DNA of 14,761 bases from an uncultured Senegalimassilia sp. (GCA_934661765.1 CAKUJT010000062.1:1-14761), one strand, 5' to 3'; numbered from the stretch's first letter, positions 1 to 7,355 are shown. Numbers and translations: made by a program. The notes: a model not told the origin generated them from the sequence alone.

Positions 1-14
1 GAGCGAAACCGCTC
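1..14. repeat. Small inverted repeat at the window edge
   Basis: GAGCG-AAAC-CGCTC forms a 5-bp stem with a 4-base loop. It lies about 50 bases downstream of the stop of the first minus-strand gene, so it could be part of a terminator, but the flanking sequence on that side is cut off by the window edge and no T-run can be checked. The rest of 15-63 shows no gene. Confidence 0.25.
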
Positions 15-63
15 GGGGGCGCATTGCGTTACCTATGACTGCGCGTTAGACCCTCATCAGGCG

Positions 64-1362
64 CTACACGTCGGCGGGGCGCTCCACCGCATCGTATTCG
101 GCTAGCGATGCCGCATAGCCGGACTCGAGATACTGCGTGGAATAGTAGTACACGTCGCCATTGGACGCCTCGGTACGCTCGATGTCCGGATAGTTGCCGG
201 AATCGCGCACGGCCTGCCACGTCTCCTCGATCTGCTCATCGGTCATGCGGAAGGGCGGATTCTTCAAGCACTCGGCGGCGTAGGGGCGAGGATACACGCG
301 CGAATCCTCGCGCACGCATTCGACGAACGTGACCACCGGATTGTCCTCGGCAGCCAGGAACGCCCAGCGCGCGTAGCTGGCGGTCATGAGCGTCTCGTCG
401 TACAGGTAGTAGCTATGCATGCCCATGAGCACCTTGATGCGGTTGCACTTGATCTCCTTGCGCACGGGTGCGGCGTTCTCGTCCTCCACGAGCACCCATT
501 CGCCCTCGATCTGCTCAAGGCGGTAGCCTTCAGGGATGCGCAGGCCGGCGAAGGGGCTCCTGTCGTCCTCAACGGGTTGCTCGTCTTCGGCAGCTTGCCC
601 ATTGTCACCCGCGTTATCGGGGGAAGCCGGGGCGGATTCGGAAGCCGTAGGCGCTGCGACGGCGGCAGCGCTTTCGGCAGCTCCCGCGGCGTTGCCGGGC
701 TGCGCGGAGGCATCGGCTGCGGCGGGCTCGGCTTCAGCGGAACCCTGGTCAGCGGCTTCCGACGCCTCGTCGGCAGCCTCGGCCGCCTTCTCCTCGTTGT
801 CGGCCTCGATCTGCGCCAAGCGGCGGTTCGGGATCTTCGGAGGCACGCCCACCGCTCGGGTGGCCGAACGAACCGCGGCAGCCTTCTCGCGCTCGGCGGC
901 GCGCTCCGCCTCGATCTCGTCCTTGTGTTCCGCCTGATAATCCTCGAGCCATTCGTACACGAACATCTCGAAGTCCTCGTCCGTCATATGCTCGGGCACC
1001 AGGCCGATCTCGGGCCAGCGCTCGGGCGTGACCAGATGACTATCGGCCGACTGTTTGCGCACGTCATCGAACACATCGGCGAGCGCATTGTTCTCGGCCA
1101 GCTCGCGTGCGGCCGCAAGTTCCTCCTCCGTGGGCTCGTCGGCAGCGGACACTTCAGGCGCTTCGTCGACATCGGCCACAGCGGCTTCATGCACCGTACC
1201 GGCACCATCGGCGGCAGGGCCCTGCGTCGCAGCAGCGGCTTCCTCACCCGCAGCGTTTGCGGCGCTCTGCTCGGTTGCCGCCTCCCCCACGGCCGATTCC
1301 ACGTCTTCCGAAACGATATCCTGGCCCAGGGACTCCCCGGCCGTCTTCATCTGCTCGCTCAT
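64..1362 (-). CDS. Acidic Ala/Glu-rich protein of unknown function
   Basis: I do not recognise a family. The product is 432 residues. Residues 1-80 are low-complexity Ala/Glu/Asp. Residues 81-190 look more ordered, with a Trp/Tyr/Phe-containing acidic patch around 115-145 and a helical charged stretch 148-190. Residues 191-265 are again an Ala/Glu/Pro linker. Residues 267-432 look like a compact globular domain rich in Tyr, Trp and Pro with three cysteines (C306, C349, C365). There is no signal peptide or membrane segment, so it is probably cytoplasmic. The reading frame stays open upstream, but that extension only shadows the neighbouring gene. I chose the ATG at 1362 because it overlaps the upstream gene's stop codon as ATGA (1359-1362), which implies translational coupling with the NifU-like gene and a joint role. 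The function is unknown; the low-complexity linkers suggest a flexible two-domain adaptor (inference). Confidence 0.8.
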   Translation of the reverse strand: MSEQMKTAGESLGQDIVSEDVESAVGEAATEQSAANAAGEEAAAATQGPAADGAGTVHEAAVADVDEAPEVSAADEPTEEELAAARELAENNALADVFDDVRKQSADSHLVTPERWPEIGLVPEHMTDEDFEMFVYEWLEDYQAEHKDEIEAERAAEREKAAAVRSATRAVGVPPKIPNRRLAQIEADNEEKAAEAADEASEAADQGSAEAEPAAADASAQPGNAAGAAESAAAVAAPTASESAPASPDNAGDNGQAAEDEQPVEDDRSPFAGLRIPEGYRLEQIEGEWVLVEDENAAPVRKEIKCNRIKVLMGMHSYYLYDETLMTASYARWAFLAAEDNPVVTFVECVREDSRVYPRPYAAECLKNPPFRMTDEQIEETWQAVRDSGNYPDIERTEASNGDVYYYSTQYLESGYAASLAEYDAVERPADV

Positions 1363-2018
1363 TTCGCCTCGCCGGCCTTCTGCTTCGCAATGGCTTCGTT
1401 GACCCTCATCTCGACGCGCGTATCGCGCAGGCTGCAGTGCTCGCACATCAGGCACGCCACCGACATCTCGTCGCAGGGCAGCTCCTCGTCCATCTCCGCA
1501 AGCGGCATGCCGCAACGGTACATCCAGTCGCCCACCAGGCCGCGCACGGCCTCGATAGCGAACAGGGTGGTGTGCCCCTTGCCCTTCGGCACGCCATCGA
1601 CCGCGGCTTCCACGTCCTTGGGCGTCAATTCGAGCGCCTGCGAGAACGTCTTGCCCTCGATCATGGAGCAGATGGCGCTTGCGCAACCGGTCATGGCCAG
1701 GCATCCGCGGCTTTTGAAGCCCACCTTCACGAACACCGGATCGGCGACGGAGTCGTCCACCACGGCGAACAGGCGCAACGCCACTTCGCCGCGCTTGGAC
1801 TTGCCCACCATGCTCTGCACGTTGAAGCCCTCGGGCTTGCCGGCGTTCTTGAAGTTCGCCACGATGGCGAGCATCGTTTCCGAGTAGCCTTCCACGCCGT
1901 TGTCCAGCTCGGTCTGATACACATCCTTCGTGCGGATAAGCGCACGATCGTCCGGCTCGTGATAGATATCACGGCCCTCATCCGGTTCATCGAACGTTAT
2001 TTCCTGCTCGTTCGCCAT
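1359..2018 (-). CDS. Atypical NifU/IscU-like iron-sulfur scaffold-type protein
   Basis: The 219-residue product matches the NifU N-terminal/IscU fold across about residues 43-167: a YSE start of the domain, a VGKSKRGEV strand, the RGC turn at C106 and a GK-T motif near 122-124. IscU-type proteins assemble Fe-S clusters on three cysteines. By eye-alignment with E. coli IscU, Cys63 corresponds to C106, but Cys37 is replaced by R76 and Cys106 by T150; Asp39 corresponds to E78. Extra cysteines occur at 112, 117 and 169, and a C-terminal cluster C182-x6-C189-x2-C192-x2-C195 lies outside the IscU domain. It may therefore bind a metal centre differently from a standard scaffold (inference). The ATG at 2018 has an AGGGGG ribosome site (2026-2031) 7 bases upstream. 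It is the first gene of a coupled pair with the acidic protein. No cysteine desulfurase is seen nearby. Confidence 0.85.
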   Translation of the reverse strand: MANEQEITFDEPDEGRDIYHEPDDRALIRTKDVYQTELDNGVEGYSETMLAIVANFKNAGKPEGFNVQSMVGKSKRGEVALRLFAVVDDSVADPVFVKVGFKSRGCLAMTGCASAICSMIEGKTFSQALELTPKDVEAAVDGVPKGKGHTTLFAIEAVRGLVGDWMYRCGMPLAEMDEELPCDEMSVACLMCEHCSLRDTRVEMRVNEAIAKQKAGEAK

Positions 2019-2069
2019 ATCGATACCCCCTACAGTTAACGTTGCTGTTACTATGCGTTATTTTCCATA

Positions 2070-2078
2070 TGTTATGAT
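2070..2078 (+). promoter_or_regulatory. Possible extended -10 promoter of the LuxR-type gene
   Basis: TG-T-TATGAT fits an extended -10 element. No good -35 sits at 17 bases: TTACTA at 2048-2053 gives a 19-base spacer. Transcription would start near 2085, leaving a leader of about 110 bases. The same gap (2019-2196) must also hold the divergent promoter of the NifU-like gene, which I cannot place. Confidence 0.4.
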
Positions 2079-2102
2079 GGCGAACATGGAGTTTCGCGCA
2101 TA

Positions 2103-2115
2103 CCCTCTTTGAGGG
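2103..2115 (+). other. Small hairpin in the leader of the LuxR-type gene
   Basis: CCCTC-TTT-GAGGG forms a 5-bp stem with a 3-base loop, downstream of the proposed start of transcription. It is followed by AATTT, not a T-run, so it is unlikely to be a strong terminator. The role is unknown. Confidence 0.3.
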
Positions 2116-2186
2116 AATTTGCGAACAAGTAAGCCGGCCTTTTGGGGAAGGGGACGGCCACCTGGCAAAACGCACCGTCGAAAACC

Positions 2187-2194
2187 AGGAGGGG
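2187..2194 (+). promoter_or_regulatory. Ribosome binding site that decides the start of the LuxR-type gene
   Basis: AGGAGGGG lies just before an in-frame GTG at 2197. The reading frame is also open from a TTG at 2119, and ATG codons occur at 2359 and 2371, but none of these has a comparable ribosome site. The spacing is short (about 4 bases from AGGAGG). Confidence 0.6.
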
Positions 2195-2196
2195 CA

Positions 2197-4104
2197 GTGG
2201 GCATCAGCAAAGCGGGCGATTCGATCGCCCAGCGCATACAAGGGCACACGGGGGCGTCGGCTTCCGAGCGACCGATAAGCATCTCGAACGCCGTCGGTGC
2301 GAAGGCGAGCGCTCAAACGCGCGCAGATCGCCTTGTGCCCGATGATGCCGCTCACCCCATGCCAACCGGCATGAAACTGCTCAGCCTGTACATCCCGCTC
2401 ATCCCCTCCATCTTGGGCCTGTGCTTCGCACGCGCCGGCCTCATCGTCGCCGGCTACGGCAGCTATACCCACACCGATGAGGGAATATTCACCGATGGCG
2501 CCATGCTTGTGGCGCTTTCTATCATGGCCGTTATCCTGCTGGTCATCGGAACGCGGAAGATCCGCCTGAAGAAGCGCACCACCAACCGCATCATGCGCGC
2601 GTGCATCGTGCTGGAAACGGCATGTGTCCTTATCCTGCCCCTTATCCACCTCGCAGGGGTCTTCTCGCCGAACGTGCATTTCTGGCTATGCGTGGCCGTC
2701 ACGTTCTTCGGATCGTTCGCCATCTTCTATTGGCTGCGCCGCGCCCGGGGATGCGGCAGCACCACCGCCGTGCTGTACGTGTTCAGCGCCCTTGCCATCA
2801 GCGAGGTGGAGATTTACATTTGCTCGCTCATCGGCACCTACGGCTTCTACGTTGCCGCCGCGCTCACCCTTCTGCAGTTCCCCTGTATGCTAAGCGCCCG
2901 CAAGAACAAACTGGCGAACGATATCGAATCGTTCACGCCCAACGACGACTTCTTCGGATTCGCCACCACGCTGCTGTCGAGCAAACGCTTCCTCACGGCA
3001 ACGGCAACGAGCATCGGCGTGCTCTCCATCGTGGACGGCTTTTTGCGGGGCTACCCCGACGGCGTGCCCATCGCGTTCCAACCTGCCACCCGAGTTGCAT
3101 ATGGCCTGCTCACCATAGCCATCTGCATCATCGTCATTTCCATGATGATGCGCAAGCGCAAGAGCGTCATGACCGTGGGCATGTTCATCCTCTTGGAATT
3201 GCTGGCATGCATCGCGCTGGTGCTGTACGCGGCCTTCCCCGGCATGCCGGATATCGGCGCCGTGTTCACCACCACGCTCAACGCGCTGCTGGTGGCGTTC
3301 GCCTGGTACATCATCATCGCGTTCATGAGCTTCGGCTGGCGCGACCCGTACTACTACGCGCTGGGCGGCTGGATCGTATGGCTCGGCTGCCGCGCCATCG
3401 CGCGCGTGACGCTGATAAACGTGCAATCGCTTTCCACGAACGATCTGCTCATCAACGCCGTCATGGGCACCTGCGTGGTCATCTCCACGCAGGTCGCGCT
3501 CGGCCAGTTCCTCAAGGTCTCCCAGATGGAAGCCGATGAGCGCCACGATCTGCACGTACGCCGCATGGAGCGCTTGGAGAAGCAGCTGGAGCGGGCGAAG
3601 GCGAACGTGGAAGCTCTTACGATCCTGAAAAACAACGCTGGCGAATACAGCGAGTGCGCCGCTTGTGCAAATGCGGCGCCTATGGGCGCCGGCGCCGCCG
3701 GCGCAGTCGGCGCCTCGAACCCCTTGCAGTGCGCAGGCATAGCGCCCGTCGAAAGCGTCGAGCAAGATGAAGCCGCGGACGAGAGCCGCGACGCGCAGCC
3801 TGGTTCCACGCATGGGATGCGACTGGTGCGGCTGATGGGTCTCGACGAGGGCGATTCCATAGCCGACATTCGCAAGGCCACCATGCGGAACAACGCCGAG
3901 CAGATGGGCAAACAGTTCCTGCTCTCCGATCGCGAGATCGAGGTGCTTGCGCTGTACGCGCTGGGTTGGACGCAGAAGCGCGTCGCCGAGGAGCTCTACA
4001 TCAGCCCCAGCACCGCACACGCTCACATCAAGCGCATCTACGCGAAAACGGGCCTGCACTCCCGCCAGGAGATCCTGGACTTCATGGACCAGTACACGTC
4101 CTAG
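2197..4104 (+). CDS. Polytopic membrane protein with C-terminal LuxR-type HTH
   Basis: The 635-residue product has a hydrophilic N-terminus (1-58), then about eleven to twelve hydrophobic segments between residues 59 and 441. A charged, probably coiled-coil helix follows (about 442-480), then an Ala/Gly/Asp-rich linker and a LuxR-type winged-helix domain in the last 59 residues, with the family signature SDREIEVLALYALG and the recognition region SPSTAHAHIKRIYAKTG. It is probably a membrane-anchored one-component transcription factor whose membrane domain senses a ligand or membrane state; such proteins are expanded in Eggerthella-type genomes (family knowledge). There is no receiver or PAS domain, so it is not a normal response regulator. 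It is divergent from the NifU-like pair, an obvious candidate target (inference). Its stop overlaps that of the convergent gene. The GTG at 2197 was chosen from its ribosome site; the start is the least certain part. Confidence 0.85.
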   Translation: MGISKAGDSIAQRIQGHTGASASERPISISNAVGAKASAQTRADRLVPDDAAHPMPTGMKLLSLYIPLIPSILGLCFARAGLIVAGYGSYTHTDEGIFTDGAMLVALSIMAVILLVIGTRKIRLKKRTTNRIMRACIVLETACVLILPLIHLAGVFSPNVHFWLCVAVTFFGSFAIFYWLRRARGCGSTTAVLYVFSALAISEVEIYICSLIGTYGFYVAAALTLLQFPCMLSARKNKLANDIESFTPNDDFFGFATTLLSSKRFLTATATSIGVLSIVDGFLRGYPDGVPIAFQPATRVAYGLLTIAICIIVISMMMRKRKSVMTVGMFILLELLACIALVLYAAFPGMPDIGAVFTTTLNALLVAFAWYIIIAFMSFGWRDPYYYALGGWIVWLGCRAIARVTLINVQSLSTNDLLINAVMGTCVVISTQVALGQFLKVSQMEADERHDLHVRRMERLEKQLERAKANVEALTILKNNAGEYSECAACANAAPMGAGAAGAVGASNPLQCAGIAPVESVEQDEAADESRDAQPGSTHGMRLVRLMGLDEGDSIADIRKATMRNNAEQMGKQFLLSDREIEVLALYALGWTQKRVAEELYISPSTAHAHIKRIYAKTGLHSRQEILDFMDQYTS

Positions 4105-4736
4105 AAAGCTGCGTCTATAGGGTCACCGACCTCTACGTCCTCTTGGCCGCGCTCTAGCGCCGTCAGTGCATCAAGCAAGGGCTGCTGCGTGCCGTCGAGC
4201 ATGCGCAGGTTCATGGTGACCGCATCGGCGAAGTCGGTTGACAGCACCTTGGCGCCGTGGTCTTCCGCCAAGCGCATCAGCTGCTCATAACGCGGGTACG
4301 CTATGCGGATACGCAGATCCACGCAACGCGACACCACCACCAGCTGCGCGGCATCGATGCCCGCCTGGGTTGACTGGGTATACGCACGCACCAAGCCGCC
4401 CGTGCCCAGCAGCACGCCGCCGAAATAGCGCGTGACCACGCACACCACATCAGTCAGCCCCGCATGCTGCAGCACCTCAAGGGTAGGCAGGCCCGCAGTT
4501 TTCTGAGGCTCGCCATCGTCGGAATAGCGAACGCGCCCTGCAGCGCCCGCGCCGCCCTGGCGCAGGATGTACGCGTACACGTTGTGACGCGCCATGCGGT
4601 TCGCCGCACGGATCTCCTCGAGGAACGCCAGCGCCTCTTCCTCGGTCTCGACGTGGGCCAAACTGGCGATGAAGCGGCTTTTCTTCTCCTCGATCTCGGC
4701 GACGGCACGCCCCTCGATGGTGGTGTACGAGCTCAT
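4101..4736 (-). CDS. yigZ: IMPACT/YigZ family protein (UPF0029)
   Basis: The 211-residue product has the two-domain layout of the family. The N-terminal UPF0029/Impact domain covers about 15-130, with the hallmark SDDGEP at 72-77, TRYFGG at 102-107 and GGLVRAYT at 113-120. The C-terminal domain covers about 140-205 and corresponds to the EF-G domain IV-like DUF1949 fold. The eukaryotic homologue IMPACT modulates a translation-linked kinase pathway; the bacterial role is not settled. One small deviation is KTAG where most members have GTAG, straight after the SDDGEP motif. I chose ATG 4736, preceded by a GGAGATTAGGA ribosome region, rather than an in-frame TTG at 4754 inside the upstream gene. 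The antiporter stop lies only 7 bases upstream, so the two genes are probably co-transcribed. Confidence 0.93.
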   Translation of the reverse strand: MSSYTTIEGRAVAEIEEKKSRFIASLAHVETEEEALAFLEEIRAANRMARHNVYAYILRQGGAGAAGRVRYSDDGEPQKTAGLPTLEVLQHAGLTDVVCVVTRYFGGVLLGTGGLVRAYTQSTQAGIDAAQLVVVSRCVDLRIRIAYPRYEQLMRLAEDHGAKVLSTDFADAVTMNLRMLDGTQQPLLDALTALERGQEDVEVGDPIDAAF

Positions 4737-4743
4737 TCGATTC

Positions 4744-6840
4744 CTAATCTCCAATGGTCATTTGAAGCAAGTATACTTCTTCGCGCAGGTTGCGCGCAGT
4801 CTCGCGGCTGATGGCTCCATCATCGCGCATGGCTTGGATCTCCTCGAGCTCGATGCGCAGCGCGTCAGCTTCAACGTCGGACACGCGGGCCTTGATCACC
4901 TGGATCTTCTGCGTGTCCATACCCTCGAGCGCTCCGCGCATGCCGCCGGCGTCCATGCCGACAACGCTGCCCGCAACGTTGGCCCTAGCCAGCTTCTCAG
5001 GCTCGTTGGCCGCGCGCAGGAACGCCAGCGTGGAGCGGCACTCGGCCGCAAGCACGCCCGCGCCGTCTGCGATCTCGAGGTTCTCGTCTTTCATGCGAAG
5101 CTCGTAGTACGCAAGCGCACACTCCTCCAGCTCGATGCGAAGCTGGCGATGCTGCTCGATCTGGGCCTCGTCGTCCACCACGTGGCGAACCGCGCGATCG
5201 ACGCGACGCGCGGTGTGCACGGTGCCCACCTTCAGGCGACTCCACACCTCGCCCAGCGCCTGGCGACGCGTATGTGCACGCAGAAGCGTGCGGCGAGAGC
5301 TTTCGAGGCGCTCAATCTCGCGCTCGCCCTCGGCACGGGAGACTCGTCCTTCGCGGATGTGCTTATCCACCTGTGCCTTCTGTTGCTCGATGGCCGTTGC
5401 GCGCAGCTCGAGCAAGCACGGGGCCGAGGTATTCTTGCGCCGCAGCCGCTTGATGCGCTCGCTGTACTGTCGGACGACGATCTGCGTGGCGGCCTCATTG
5501 GTCGGCGTCTTCTGCTCGCGCATTTGGCGGATGACGCGCTTGAGGATCTCGATATGCGCCGCATTCACCGCTTGTTCATCCTGCTCGCCAGCCTGCTCCT
5601 TCGGCGCAAGCAGCGGCACCACGAAGTTCGCCAACAACAACGTGCACAGGATGACGCCCGACGCCAAGAAGATCAGATTGTCGCGCTGAGGGAACGCCTC
5701 GCCCGTGGAAAGAGCGAACGGGATGGTCATGATGATGGACAACGTGATGGCGCCCTTCGGGCCTGAAAGCGTGGTGACCAGGGCATCGCGCACCAGCCGC
5801 CCGCCCGTGCGCGGCTTGGAGCTGCGATGCATGCGCTCCATGACGAGCACCCACAGGAAGCGCACGCCCACCACCAGCGCCGTGACGAGCAACACCAAGG
5901 CGCACAGCAAAAGCGAGCTGGTCTCGCTGCTGTGCCACGACGGCATGACGGCCCTTGGCAGCTGCATGCCCAGCATGACGAACACCACGCCGTTGATGAC
6001 GAAGACGAGCGCCTCCCACACGCTGTTCGACGCAAGCTTCAGGCGCGCTGCCGCAGGCGTGGGTTTGTGCGGCATCAGCGCGATAAGCAGACCGGCAGCC
6101 ACCACGGCCAGGATGCCGCTGGCGCCGAAATGCTCGGCCGTCAGGAACGTGATGAAAGGCGTGAACACCTCGAACACCACGTGCACCGTGATGCTCTCGT
6201 AGCCGTAGCTACGGATGGCGCCAAGCGCCATCACCGCCAGCAAGCCCACGACCAGACCGACCGCAATGCCGCCAAAGAAGCTGATAGCGAAGCTTTGCGC
6301 GGCGTTGGCTAGGGAGAACGAGCCCGTGATAGCCGCGGCTATGGCGAACTGGAACGACACGACGCCCGATGCGTCGTTGATGAGCGCCTCGCCGGAGAGC
6401 AGCGACTTCTGACGGCCAGACAGGTGGATATCCTTGCCAAGGGCCGAGACGGCCACGGCATCGGTGGGCCCCAAAGCCGCGCCCAGGGCGAACGCCGCCG
6501 CAAGCGGGATGGAGGGCTCCAGCCAATTCAGCACGAACCCGACCACCAGAACCGTGGCGAGCACGAGGCCGACGGCAAGGGACACGATGGCCCCTTTGTT
6601 ATCCCACAACCCGCGTTTGCTCGCATGCCGCGATTCGTCGAACAGCAAAGGGGCGATGAACAGCACAAGGAACAGCTCAGGATCGATTGCCACGTCGACG
6701 GGCGTGCCCACCAACAAGATGATGACGGCGCCCAACGCGATCTGCACCAGCGGCAGCGACACGCGCGGGGTGACCTGGTCGAGCACGGCGGAGACAAGCA
6801 CCGCCGCCAACAACAGCAGCACGAACTCGAGCATTTCCAT
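4744..6840 (-). CDS. NhaP-type Na+/H+ (CPA1) antiporter with long cytoplasmic tail
   Basis: The 698-residue product has a membrane domain of about 12-13 helices (1-413) and a C-terminal tail of about 280 residues. Family motifs are clear: LGPTDAVAV around T126-D127, GEALINDASG with N155-D156 (the cation-binding Asn-Asp pair of electroneutral CPA1 exchangers), GASGILAV near 239-246 and LSGPKGAITL near 358-367. It should exchange Na+ or K+ for H+ across the cytoplasmic membrane and help control internal pH and salt. The tail is charged and helical, likely coiled-coil in places, and contains no recognised RCK or cyclic-nucleotide domain; it may regulate transport (inference). Start: GTG 6870, ATG 6846 and ATG 6840 are all in frame; I prefer 6840 because the GAAGGA site then has a 9-base spacing. 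It heads an operon with yigZ. Confidence 0.92.
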   Translation of the reverse strand: MEMLEFVLLLLAAVLVSAVLDQVTPRVSLPLVQIALGAVIILLVGTPVDVAIDPELFLVLFIAPLLFDESRHASKRGLWDNKGAIVSLAVGLVLATVLVVGFVLNWLEPSIPLAAAFALGAALGPTDAVAVSALGKDIHLSGRQKSLLSGEALINDASGVVSFQFAIAAAITGSFSLANAAQSFAISFFGGIAVGLVVGLLAVMALGAIRSYGYESITVHVVFEVFTPFITFLTAEHFGASGILAVVAAGLLIALMPHKPTPAAARLKLASNSVWEALVFVINGVVFVMLGMQLPRAVMPSWHSSETSSLLLCALVLLVTALVVGVRFLWVLVMERMHRSSKPRTGGRLVRDALVTTLSGPKGAITLSIIMTIPFALSTGEAFPQRDNLIFLASGVILCTLLLANFVVPLLAPKEQAGEQDEQAVNAAHIEILKRVIRQMREQKTPTNEAATQIVVRQYSERIKRLRRKNTSAPCLLELRATAIEQQKAQVDKHIREGRVSRAEGEREIERLESSRRTLLRAHTRRQALGEVWSRLKVGTVHTARRVDRAVRHVVDDEAQIEQHRQLRIELEECALAYYELRMKDENLEIADGAGVLAAECRSTLAFLRAANEPEKLARANVAGSVVGMDAGGMRGALEGMDTQKIQVIKARVSDVEADALRIELEEIQAMRDDGAISRETARNLREEVYLLQMTIGD

Positions 6841-6887
6841 AAGCATACTTCCTTCGGGGATCAACGCCACGGTATTAAGGTTTCCGC

Positions 6888-6893
6888 ACTATA
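6888..6893 (-). promoter_or_regulatory. Possible -10 element of the antiporter operon
   Basis: Read on the minus strand this is TATAGT, a good -10 match, about 48 bases upstream of the chosen ATG. The -35 position has only a weak match (TTCGGG at 17 bases). Transcription would start near 6881. Confidence 0.4.
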
Positions 6894-7174
6894 GTAGCAA
6901 GCGAAACTGGCCCGAAGAAAGCAACGCTGCGTCAACAAGAATGAAGCACAGCGTTTCACACCGAAATAGGTAGGTTTGCGGAACGAACGCGAAGTCGTCG
7001 CAGAAAAATGACAACCCTTCGGCAAAACCTGCCAAGAAAATAAATGCCGCAGGAGCGATAGGAGTACCGCAGCTGCGAACCACCATGCCCATGAGGAGCA
7101 GGAGCAATCAACGCAGTAGCGGATTACCCCACGATAAAGAACCGGAAGAAGCTCTGCAATTGCCCTTGCATACG
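6894..7174. other. Stretch without a convincing gene
   Basis: These 281 bases lie between the tRNA-Leu terminator and the antiporter promoter and look less GC-rich than the flanking genes. A minus-strand frame (7107 to 6889) would encode about 72 hydrophobic residues with four cysteines, but it begins at a TTG, has no ribosome site and runs into the antiporter promoter. I see no RNA gene, clear repeat or family match here. It could be a decayed gene or transcribed spacer. Confidence 0.4.
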
Positions 7175-7201
7175 AAAAAGACCCGCCGAAGCGGGTCTTT
7201 T
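7175..7201 (-). terminator. Rho-independent terminator of tRNA-Leu copy 1
   Basis: On the minus strand, AAAAGACCCGC and GCGGGTCTTTT pair as an 11-bp stem around a TTCG loop closed by C-G, the very stable UUCG tetraloop, and end in a T-run. It starts 10 bases past the tRNA CCA end. Confidence 0.92.
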
Positions 7202-7210
7202 GATTTCGAA

Positions 7211-7297
7211 TGGTGCGGGCGAGAGGACTTGAACCTCCATGGGGTTGCCCCCATACGGACCTGAACCGTACGCGTCTGCCAATTCCGCCACGCCCGC
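7211..7297 (-). tRNA. tRNA-Leu (CAG), copy 1
   Basis: The 87-base minus-strand gene includes the encoded CCA. The 5' acceptor strand GCGGGCG (7291-7297) pairs with CGCCCGC (7215-7221). The anticodon stem TACGG/CCGTA encloses the loop TTCAGGT, giving anticodon CAG (7261-7263), which reads CUG leucine codons. A long variable arm, as expected for leucine tRNA, lies between the anticodon and T arms. The gene has its own promoter upstream and terminator downstream. Confidence 0.97.
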
Positions 7298-7326
7298 GAA
7301 TTGGCGCCTTAACAAGGCAAGAAGAT

Positions 7327-7355
7327 ATGTTACGTGATTTGCCCGTTCCGCGCAA
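7327..7355 (-). promoter_or_regulatory. Promoter of tRNA-Leu copy 1
   Basis: On the minus strand, TTGCGC (7355-7350) and TAACAT (7332-7327) are separated by exactly 17 bases. Transcription would start near 7320, about 23 bases before the mature tRNA. The -10 is the same hexamer as for copy 2. Confidence 0.75.

Larger units (their letters stand above)
7175..7309. repeat. Direct repeat copy 1 (terminator plus tRNA-Leu)
   Basis: These 135 bases match 7420-7554 at a constant offset of 245 with one mismatch (T at 7201 against C at 7446). The unit spans the terminator, the whole tRNA gene and 12 bases of leader. The promoters lie outside the near-identical part. Confidence 0.95.

Noticed and set aside
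991..1001. 11-base match to the 3' end of tRNA-Leu (CAA), as a possible attachment site
   Set aside because: It is short, inside a coding region, and there is no integrase or other mobile gene in the window. It is best explained as coincidence.
1363..1704. N-terminal extension of the acidic protein frame back to 1704
   Set aside because: This part overlaps the well-supported NifU-like gene in another frame and is Arg/Gly-rich like a shadow. The ATGA overlap at 1359-1362 gives a better start.
415..1887. Long plus-strand open frame of 490 codons
   Set aside because: It runs opposite the NifU-like and acidic protein genes and gives a low-plausibility Arg/Gly/Ala/Leu-rich product. It is a high-GC antisense shadow.
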